A DNA stretch of 64,000 bases. Origin: Aldrovandia affinis (taxonomy: Eukaryota; Chordata; Actinopteri; Notacanthiformes; Halosauridae). The DNA is taken from positions 1,922,001-1,986,000 of the forward strand of contig JAINUG010000108.1 in assembly GCA_029706075.1 (NCBI GenBank). The letters are read 5' to 3'. The notes beneath the pieces are model-generated. The model was not told the DNA's origin, did not search any database, and saw only the letters and a list, made by a program, of their open reading frames with translations. Every line of letters starts with the position of its first letter. The first letter of the stretch is position 1. The translations under genes were made by a program, and so were the position numbers. Below are positions 11,836-21,569 of this stretch, piece after piece.

Positions 11836-13662
11836 GCATTAATACATGGTAAGAATAATCATAGTTTGTGCACGAGATCAGTGCAGTAATACAGCGAAAC
11901 ATCATAAATAATTATGTGTTACTTTTTCCCAAATGTGTTTGGTTCATAAATGGCAGTGACAAGGATGTGGGCTGACCTATATACTGTATATATATATATA
12001 TTTTTTTTTTTACACACAGACAAATCGGTTGTTTACTAAAATGCAAACTTGGGATGTTAACTGGCATGAGCTCATTATTTCAAAGCAAGCTGTTCAGTGT
12101 GACTTAGTTGGTGTGGCTGCATGTCCAAGGTGCATTTGCCAAATGGATCCATTTCTTATTCTAGTCCCAGTGACTAAAGTTTGTTATTTTGGAACAGTAG
12201 TGAATATGGACAAAAAAGTAAAGCAAACAATGATAGATTGTACAGCATCCTGGACTGTCAGTTGGACCTTAATTATTCCAAACCAGCTCAGACCCAACTG
12301 TCCAAGAAGGGACCCAGTTATTTTTTCTCTAGCTCACTTTTGTTTCATTACATGCTGCATTCTGCAGTGATAAATTGAAGTAAAATACATAATTGTTAAT
12401 TTGCTTAAAGGTATTTTGACCTGGGAGCACACTAATACTACACTTAATTGTTTTAGTTTTTTTGTTTTTAAGCTAGCTGTCTACTAGTAAATTAAGCCAT
12501 TGATTAAACTGGAACTGAATTGATCTGTTCACCCTGCCCCCATTACTTTAAACTGTGAAATTAAGTCATGGCATTTCAGCCTCTTCCCAACACTCTATGG
12601 AATGTCCTGACCCCTCCTCCAGCTCAAATTTGATGTGGACTATGGAGGGGCCGAATTGAGGTCAGTGGAAAAGTGTCATATTTGAGAAATGCAACAATTG
12701 CTAGTGGAAAAGGTTCAACATGAAGTTATTAATGACTTTTTTTATTCCAAAGGCTGGTGGAATTGTTTTGACCAGCACACCAGTGGCCTAACTCACATTA
12801 TTAAACTAGTAATATTACCGGCAGCTAATGAATAACAGGATTGAATGGTAATGAAGGATGATAATTAGAGATACATCTAGAGCATTTTCTCCTGGTCAAG
12901 GTAATTGGTAGAATAAAAAACAAAGAAAATATTCTAATACTGTGATTTGGACCTGTGAGTGAGTTCATACACGTGCGCCACAACAGTCGTATGGCCGTTT
13001 TACAATGTGGCGGTTTTGTTCGTTACACGGAGTAGAAATCACAGAGCATAGCGGATATCTTATATGGCAGAGTCATCCGATCGCTCTGGTAGTGAAAGCT
13101 CTCTCCCACGGGATTCTCCGTCCCTGTGTGGAAGACGCAGAGCACAACAGTGTGAACGTGGCCTTCTATCAAAACGTCCCATCTGCTCCTGTGCGGACTG
13201 GCAGGCTATCCATCCTCTGACACAACAGCCACTCTCGGCATATGGCTCGCTTGGCTCCGGCATTGTTTGAGAAATCAAAGACAAGTGGAGCACGTTGCCA
13301 GAATTCTTTTGACCAATCTGTCAGAGCTCGGTCAGAGTCTCAATCTGGTGGAGCTGCTCCAAGAGAGTTGGACGGGCCACGGCAACGGTCGCCGCCGCTG
13401 AAGTCTGCGAACGGCAGCGCACAGAGAACATGCAAAACTGTGCGTGCAGAAACGCCGTATCTGTTTCCGTTGCTGTACGCCCATCTGTGCCGATCGAAAG
13501 CCTGCGAGACAGCCTGCTGCTGCCTAGCTCTCTTTTACTTATTGTTTTATTGCGCCTCTCGATTCACTGCTGTGCCGCACGCAGCCGCGCAAGGAGCTCT
13601 GCAGCTGAAGTGTGTGTACTCACTGTCAGCCAGGGACTACTTTCCACGCTACAGTCCACATA

Positions 13663-14010
13663 CAGGTAACTGCCAAAATAAAAGTTGGGCCACCAGAACA
13701 CCCTCAATGCACCTTGGCATAGATTCTACAAGTGCCTGGAACTCTATTGGAGGGATGCAACACCATTCTTTCATGAGAAATTCCATCATTTGGTGTTTTT
13801 TTGATGGCGGTGGAAAACGCTGTCGCCCATAAGTGTTCAATTGGGTTGAGATCTGGTGACTAAGACGGCCATGACATGTGGTTTAAATCGTTTTTGTGCT
13901 CATAAAACCATTCAGTGGCTACTTGTGCTCTGTGGATGGGGGCATTGTCATCCTGGGAGAGACCACTCCCATCAGGATATAAATTCTTCACTGTAGGATG
14001 ATCACTTGTA
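13663..14010 (-). pseudogene. Degraded Tc1/mariner-type transposase fragment
   Basis: On the minus strand it translates to QDDNAPIHRAQVATEWFYEH, then a stop, then SPDLNPIEHLWA (encoded at 13836-13859). These are the second Asp and the final Glu of the Tc1-type DDE catalytic triad, with DNAPIH and LNPIE motifs. After this it runs into frameshifted sequence. The + strand end (CAGGTAACTGCCAAAATAAA) resembles the terminal region of fish Tc1-like elements. At least one in-frame stop makes it inactive. A further piece of the same family is at 19668-19822. Confidence 0.85.
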
Positions 14011-14106
14011 TTTATTGATTTATTGGTGGTTACCTGGCCCTCTAAGGGGTTAAGTGACAGAGCTGCCAGAAGCCTTCATTTACTCATGTGTTTCTGTTCA
14101 ACTGGT

Positions 14107-14273
14107 CAGGTTTGAGTTCAAGTCCAATTCAATTCAGTCAATTCCAGGAATGAATTGAAATTCATGGATTGGAAAATCCCCACAATGTTCTATGGGGACT
14201 TTTCAATTAATTCATTGAAATTCAATTAATTTCCTGAATTGACTGTATTGAAATGGAAATGACCCCAACCCTG
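14107..14273. mobile_element. Palindromic MITE-like element
   Basis: The whole segment folds on itself. The left arm (from CAGGTTTGAGTTCA) pairs imperfectly with a right arm ending TGACCCCAACCCTG, with a small central loop. Short motifs such as CAGTCAATTC recur inverted. The arms are about 75-80 bp each. No protein-coding content. Confidence 0.7.
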
Positions 14274-14714
14274 CAAGTGGTAGCTCGTGTTTTTGTAAGG
14301 AGCTAATGGAGCATTATTGCTGGCACTTAACCCACCCCATCCTGGTGGGAAGAAGCCAATTGTGTCTCACCACTGCAGACTCTCTGTTATAGACGGCTAG
14401 TGACATAACCCAGACACAATGTGATGTCTAGGCTATAGGGCACAGCTTGCACTTGAAGCGCTGATTAGCATTGTTTTTATCCACGCTGCAGCTGGTTTAC
14501 CTGTCTCTTAGGTGTCAGCAGTGAGGCTTGGGATAATTTATTTATTGAACCATTATTTAAGCAGGGAGTCTCTTTGAGATTAAAATCTATTTTACAAGAG
14601 ACATCTGGGAAAAGGACGAGACAAGACAGCTGTCAGAAGATAATCAGACAATGAAAGCAAGCTTCTTGTTTATTGCAAAAGATGTGGCGTTTTCAAATAC
14701 GTTTTCACTTCTAA

Positions 14715-14803
14715 GTACATTTGAAGAGTGTTTTTCCAAAACTCACTCAGTCCCTTGACCAAAAATGTACTGAGTGATTTTTGGAAAAACAGTCTACATT
14801 TGT
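14715..14803. repeat. Long hairpin (pre-miRNA-like or small foldback)
   Basis: Arms at 14730-14751 and 14769-14790 are inverted repeats of 22 bp with one mismatch, separated by 17 bp. Weaker pairing continues outward to about 14715 and 14803. Size and shape fit a pre-miRNA, but a small foldback transposon would look the same. No known miRNA was recognised. Confidence 0.6.
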
Positions 14804-16349
14804 GTTACCATATCTATAGGGGAAACATCTTTCAAGTGTACATTAATTAATTAATTTCTTCAAAGTGATCCTGAGTGTATTTATGCCGTTTTGTGCAGAG
14901 ACCTGCTACTTCGGAGGCCTGAAACGGCTTCACTGATATCAGTTTACAGGGAATTGGTTGGGTCTGGAAGATAAGATATGCCATGAAGTTTCTCTTCTCT
15001 TGATCAAAGTCATATTGGCTGAATGTATTTAACGTCCTGTTGGATTGTGATCTCCCTCAGAGAGTAAGCTAACATGGTTAATAAATTACCCGTACATAAA
15101 GTATTTTCCAATGTGTCAAAGCACTAGACCTTAAAGTAGAAATAATGCACGATGCAGGTGAATGCTTCGGATTCAAATAAATGCTGGCCTTTCCGTCTAA
15201 GGAAATTACCGATAAAGAAAATACACCCAAAACGCAGTCAATTTGGGCAAAATAATGAAATGCACCCTTAATACATTACACAATTACACTGTCCCCTTGT
15301 GCAGACCTGAACTTTTTTTTTGCTGTAATTTCTTTGGACACAGTGCCCTTCAGCGCTATCCATTATGCTCAATTAGACCGAGCGCAAATGTATGCGGAAG
15401 CTTCATTTATCTTGGCTTGCGGGGTCGCAGTGCAGCGAGTTCCTGTCTGCCGTGTGGAGAATTTGGCACACGAGCGTCTGCTCTTTATTATCTTTCCTGG
15501 TATCTTGCCTCCAGAGCCGCGAGTACCTTGTAAGGTCAGTGCCTTTGTCCTCTTAGTCAGTGATTGCTTCTGTAAGCTTTTTTATTACTTTCTAAAAGGA
15601 GGCCCCAGACATCCAGCTCTGTTGACCTCGCTTTATTATTTGGATTCTCTGTGGTGTCTGGGTTTTATTTCGTTGGCCGCGATGGCGTAGAACGACTTCG
15701 CATGACCAGTTGTCCACGTCGCGCGGTTGAGGATTGAGCTCTTTGCTTTCAAGCAGATGATCAACAGGGCGCCGCTGGTGGAAAGGTGTAAACCACGTGC
15801 AGTCTCCCTCTTCTCTTGTGTGTGCAAACGGTGACACAACCGCGCAGAAATGCGTATGTGGAGCGCTAATGCGGCGTTACGAATTGGCCGGGCTTAATGA
15901 TGAGCTTTGTGTTGATCTCATTGTCCCGTAAGAGCACCGTGACTATGTCGAGCGGGTTTTCTTCTAGGATTACGCGTGGCATTGCATTTACCTGCTGAAA
16001 GACTCGTCGCGCTGCGCGTTAGCAGTGCGTGTTGTGGAAGTGTGATTGTGCGACACAACGGATCCAAGTAACGGCCTCTCTCAGAAAACTGTGTGGGCAT
16101 TCTCATCTTTTTCGAGACATCTCACACTTTTCTTTCGCAAACCTGTTTACTGTTTTCTTAAAGCTGTCTGTTGCTGCAGCCGGAATAAAACATATTTTGA
16201 GAGAAATTACTTTCAACACTTTTAGGTTTTAGAACTCTTCTCATAATAGTCTGCTGGAGCAATAAAACACATTTTCCCCAGTGTCTTTGTACTATCAATA
16301 CAAGGTAATACATAATTGCTTGAAGTGTGTGTGCAGCTGTGATAATCCT

Positions 16350-16500
16350 CTCATTATTTATTAATTTGGCTTTTATCCAAAGTGCCTAATACATTCTGGA
16401 ACTCGCTTTCGAAGGCTTTGTGTTGACTAATGCATTCCAGGTGAAGCACCTTATTCAAGGGTAGCACAGCCCTGTCCTACCCACCCCAGCCTTCTAGTCA
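16350..16500 (-). repeat. Old SINE family A copy
   Basis: GGCTTTTATCCAAAGTGCCT followed by GAAGCACCTTATTCAAGGGT and AGCACAGCCCTGTCC matches, with many changes, the complement of the tail and body of family A. Confidence 0.55.
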
Positions 16501-17398
16501 TGGTACCCCATTAACCTGGAGAGGGAGAGTTTTCAATGCAGCGCAGACCAGAAAGCAGCCTCTGGCACCGACCCATCATGGGTTGTGTGCGCTTTTTTCT
16601 ACCCCAGCCTGTGTTTGAACAGTGATTGAGTGTGTTTACTTACCCAGCAAAGAGCAAAGTGTTGATTAAGTGGGACTCCATTGTTTCCAATGATGTTGTG
16701 GACAGGCCGATCCTTCCAAAGGGTCTGAGAATCCCGGCGGTTCGTCGCGGCGAGACTTACCCGGAACAATAAATCACCCTTTTCGCGCTTTTTGACAAAA
16801 ACTCTTTAACCTTGGGTGACGAGGAAGTTGCCGAGTAAGCAGCTCCAAATCAATGTCGATTTCCGCATGATGTAGCTACTCTGGAGTTTAGGTTGAATTC
16901 CCCCAGAATAAGCCCGGGGCTGAATGCAATAACACATCCGCCAAATTAAAAAGGATGGGGAAGGTTCTTAATTAGCGGGAGCGATAGCCCCGGCTGCCAC
17001 GGCACATCTGATAAAGGCTCCGGCAGAACCGCTATTACTCTCGGCGTGTAGTCCCTGGTCACCACTTCAGGGCAGAGCTCTTGATTAGGTGGGTTAGACG
17101 GGACAGGGTGTTTGTCTCCTTTATCTTCTGCAGATGCTCTCTTCTCTGGCACCGCATCAGCCGCTTTCATCATTTTCACCTTCACTTTGCTCGCAGGTTG
17201 TTTTATTCATCCATTTATTTGAGTACGGCACACGTGCCCACGCCGTTCCTGTGTCTCCTCCCATTCCTCTTGCACAGGGAGGCGTGCAGGGAAGACCTCT
17301 GAGAAGGTGGAGACTGGGCCTTTTGGCGGAGCGTGTGCTGGGCTGCTGATTCCAAGTTTGCATAAGAGGCCAAAGATAATGGGTCACTGACAAGGAGA

Positions 17399-17678
17399 TT
17401 GTATGATATAGTACATTAATGATGAATATTGTAAATATTCATAGTGAGGATATATGATCTATCACACATTGCAATATATATATATATATATACACACCAC
17501 GACTTGAATGAATACTTGATTGTGATTGGCTGACAGTAGATTGTATGATAAAGTATATTAATGATGAATATTGTAAATATTCATAATGAGGATATATGAT
17601 CTATCACACATTGTAATATATATATATATATATATATACCACGACTTGAATGAATACTTGATTGTGATTGGCTGACAG
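17399..17678. repeat. Tandem duplication with 142-bp unit
   Basis: Unit 1 (17399-17540) and unit 2 (17541-17678) both begin TTGTATGATA and end GATTGGCTGACAG. They differ at few positions. Each contains an AT microsatellite (about 17475-17491 and 17619-17638) of different length. Confidence 0.9.
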
Positions 17679-17749
17679 CATGATATATACACACGGTAAA
17701 TCCTTCTCACTTCTAAAATAAGTTCCATGTTAATTCACTCAAACACACA

Positions 17750-19024
17750 GGGCCCTATTTTCGTGCTGGCGCTGAGCGGCGTTATGCCCTAGCGCAGGCG
17801 AATTGCCAGTTTCGTCTGTCACAAACTGAATATTTCCCGTCTCCGCCGAGTTTGGCAATTTCGTGGTACGCAGTGAAGGCGTTGCGCGACTATGTGTTGG
17901 ACAGCGCAATAGGGGGTGTGAACATGAAAACAGTCGGGCGCTATGCAAGTTTGGTGCCAAATAATGAGTTTGCGTTAACGTCCAGCTAGACCACCTCTTA
18001 ACGCAAATGCTGGTGCTCTGTGCAATTTGGTGACTTTATTGATGCGCACATTATCTGAAATCACATGAGAATGTTTTGTGAATATTGTTAATTTTCTCCC
18101 AAGTTGAGGCAAATCGTCCAATCGATGGGTAATTTGCAAGCTGTAATCAATTAAGCTAAAAACTATTTCACCACAGCTTGTGGTTATTCAAAGCACGGAC
18201 ATGAAAGACTGAAGCCAGCAGGCCATCCATCGCTACCATTCAGTAAGATACACCTGTTAAATAAATATATGTTTGTATGCACATTGTTTTTCTTATGTGA
18301 AAGGGTTTTATTCTTTCCATTTGCACTACAGAAAATGGAGTACATAATTGGATGCCAAAGGCAATACTCTGAGAGATACCCTGGGTTTGGTAGCTGGTGT
18401 TGGCCAGACGGCTATCAGTTCGGCTGTACATGCAGTTTCTTCTGCATGACGAACATAAATGACAGGCCTAGTTGCAGTTGTGAGTTTGTTATTTATTGCT
18501 TTCCATTTAACAATTACATTAAGTTAGAAGAAAAGAAACATTATTTTTTAAGTTGGAAAGCCTACAAATAAGGGAAAAAGATGGTAAAATAAAACACTTT
18601 ATTTTAACAATGTAGGTCTCAAAATATAAACTCAAATCATGAAAATAACAAATTAATGTGCGCCTTGTTTTCCCCCTCTGATTCGCACGCCAACTTTTCT
18701 GCACATCCCGCACCTTCTTTTGAGAAGTGCTCCTGGCAGCGCAAAACTGTCATCCATGTTTGCCAATTTGCTATACCATTAGTGCACTGGTATTTAAAGG
18801 GATAGAAAATAGGTGTTCTGATTGGCCATTATGAAACCAAACCCCCACCACACCCACATGTATTTTTTTAAAGTTAATCCAACCTCTTTTACAACTGCGC
18901 CGGAGGTGCGCTATCATCATAAATCACAAAATTACCTAAATTGCGTTAGACACGCCTAAAGCGCCACTGTCTTCGCTTTGCGTCTGCGTTACCGACACCG
19001 TCCTAATTCACCAAAATAGGGCCC
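17750..19024. mobile_element. PIF/Harbinger-like non-autonomous element (1.27 kb)
   Basis: GGGCCCTATTTT at the left end is repeated inverted as AAAATAGGGCCC at the right end, and both flanks carry ACA, compatible with a 3-bp target duplication. Subterminal regions on both sides are rich in GCGC/GCGTT motifs. The interior holds only short ORFs; a minus-strand one (start near 18755) begins MDDSFALPGALLKRR. Family placement is inferred from termini only. Confidence 0.6.
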
Positions 19025-19667
19025 ACAGACTGCATAAACAAGGATCAACGCTATTTCACCACCAGAACTTATCATTTGAGAAATCAGGATTCCAAATTCA
19101 AACGAACACAGCAGCCCAGCTCTGTCAAGTTACAGAAAAGCCTATGTAGGGGTTTGCTAAAGCAACAGGACTCATTTTCTTAGATCAAAAGATTGCATTA
19201 ACTTTTTATTTGCAAAACAATTGTTTTCTAACTTAGTATTTAGCCAGCCAGCTTCTATAATCTATGCCTTTTTCAATGAACTTATGCCTACTCTCACAAA
19301 CTTGGGTTTGCGGGATATTTCTAACTTGAACCATGAAATAGTTTAATGTTATAGCTAACATTTCTAGTTAGCCAGATGTTTTGTAGACTACTAACCAGAC
19401 ATGTTAGCAAGGTATATAACTTTAATAATACATTCAAAGGAGTGCTAGAAAAGTTTGCTAGCTGGCACTACTGCCAACTTGTTCAACTACAGTACAAGTC
19501 CCAGCAATTCGGATAGCTAGCTGGCATTATGTATCGTTATGTAACTTGACTAATCTAAGTAAGTTAGCTTGTTACGATAACATACTTTATTTAGCTAGTT
19601 GACAAGCTTGTAAAGTTAGGTAATTACATTAGGCAATATTAGCTAGCTAGTGTTAGCGCTGCTAATT

Positions 19668-19822
19668 GTGAAAGAATGGTGTTGCATCCCTCTAATAGTG
19701 TTTCAGACACTTTTGGAATTTATGCCAAGGTGCATTGAAGCTGCTCTGGTGGCTCGTGGTCGTCCAATGCCCTATTCATACACTTTATGCTGGTGTTTCC
19801 TTTGTTTTGGCAGTTACCTGTA
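19668..19822 (+). mobile_element. 3' end of a Tc1-like element
   Basis: TGAAAGAATGGTGTTGCATC and AATTTATGCCAAGGTGCATT match the complement of the element at 13663-14010, and the stretch ends with TTTTGGCAGTTACCTGTA, equivalent to that copy's terminus. Only the last part of the element is present. Confidence 0.75.
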
Positions 19823-20813
19823 AATGTAGACCTATTTGATCTATTCATAAGAATAAGAAGAATATGATTAAGTTAGAATGGTGTTTCATGTGGCAAATAT
19901 GGCAATATGACCCTTTTACAATCTGTTTTATAGCTTACATTTCACTATTTCTGCAGCAAGTAACTAAATCTCGTGAACAACAAAGGCCTTTTTGGGATCT
20001 GGCTTCTGAACTATGATTTCTAATGGGTAATTACAGGGTGTCAGTTCTGGATCTGTAAAAGGTCTTGTATCAGATAAATGTGGAGCTTGAGGAGTCTATT
20101 CTTGTAGTATGGTTAATTGTCTTTACATGGGTTTCTGAGTTGATGAGTGTCAAGGGGCCTGTACTAATGTAACTTCCATTTGCACTCTGTCTAAGAAAAG
20201 ATGGGCTATTGTTCCACCTATTCCATTCCTATTAATAGGTGCTACATTTTCTGCTGCTTGTTCTTACTCATGTCCATATTCCAGATGACTCTAATGTACA
20301 GTATTTCATTAACCATCTTTGTGGTTTCATGACTAAGACTGTGACTTTGACTTTGTGTTTGTTATAAAAGTCATCCAGTGGTGTGGTTATGATGCACCCA
20401 AGTGAACTGAACTTTTGAAGGATTGTATTGCTTTTGGAAGAGTAGGCCATTATTCCTGGTATTAACCGGTATCTCAGGGTCAATTTTGTGCAAACCTGAA
20501 ATGATGAGGGTGGAAGGAGAGAAGACCAAGAGGGAGGAGGAAGATGAAATATGGATGAAATAAGGCTTTGTTTTTCGAATACCTCGTTTTTAGAATACGG
20601 TATATGAAGAGAGGGTTTTGATATTAGATTATTGGTTCAGAGTCCTTGCAATATTTCATTCAAACAAAATGGCCTGTTCTCTCTAGCCTTAAGCTCCAGC
20701 TTGTGTCTGCTTCCCTCTCTCCCCCCTCCCCAAACATCAAAGGGAACTCCTTAGGCAACTAAAAGACACACACACACTGATTGCCCTTATATTTATGAAA
20801 ACATGTACACTGT

Positions 20814-20867
20814 TCTGGTGTTCCCTATAGCTGAAAGGTTTTATTACTACTCTGAGGGAACACCAGA
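20814..20867. repeat. Hairpin with perfect 13-bp arms
   Basis: TCTGGTGTTCCCT (20814-20826) is followed after 28 bases by its complement AGGGAACACCAGA (20855-20867), with some extra outward pairing. Function unknown. Confidence 0.6.
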
Positions 20868-21569
20868 GCACCTAAGCATTTTTATTATGTGAGCCAGCTT
20901 GGCCAGTGACCCATTGCTCATGTGGAATTCCCTAAAGTTGAATGCCCTGGGCTGAAAGTGAAATAAAATGTGCAATCTGTGGCGTTCAATTGAGAATATA
21001 AATTGAACAACTTTATTCCATGTAAGTGGTTGTTGAGGCTTCCCAATTTGGAACGTGTCATGATTTCCCTTGTCACATGGTAGCAATATTCTTTGCCTGA
21101 ACATGGAGACTTCACTACTGGTTGGCCTTGACAATTATTATTTACAAACATCAGCTCTACTACCGAAAGCAGACTACATTCCCCATCTTTGTAAGATGTA
21201 TTCAGTAGCTAAGCGTAATTACCGTGTAACATATTTGTCTCTTAAAAAGAGCTTTAAATGACAAACATATTGATCGTAATATAATGGAGTTTAGCCTAGC
21301 TTTAGTTTTGTTCCTTTATGCTGAAGCTGAAGTTGTTTATTCTCTGTCATGGTCTGGTTTACCAGTCTCTCTCGCTGCTGGTAACTTTCAATTTAATGTC
21401 TTGTTTATAGTCTCCTTTTTAGTTAACTATCAGTAGTTGCATGGGTTGATTCCACCAGTTTACTCTTAAATTAACCTATCAATGAATTTGGAGGTCTACA
21501 GGTCTATAATTGTTACCAATTCATTATTAGTTAATTCCTAATTTCAATGTGTTGAATATTTTTACACAT

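Noticed and set aside
13242-13832. 196-residue open frame on the plus strand
   Set aside because: Its last third is the antisense of the Tc1-like transposase remnant (13663 onward), and the first part has no recognisable domain, so it is chance openness in GC-rich DNA.
15334-15690. 118-residue plus-strand frame
   Set aside because: No recognisable domain, no supporting splice sites or repeat origin; probably a chance ORF.
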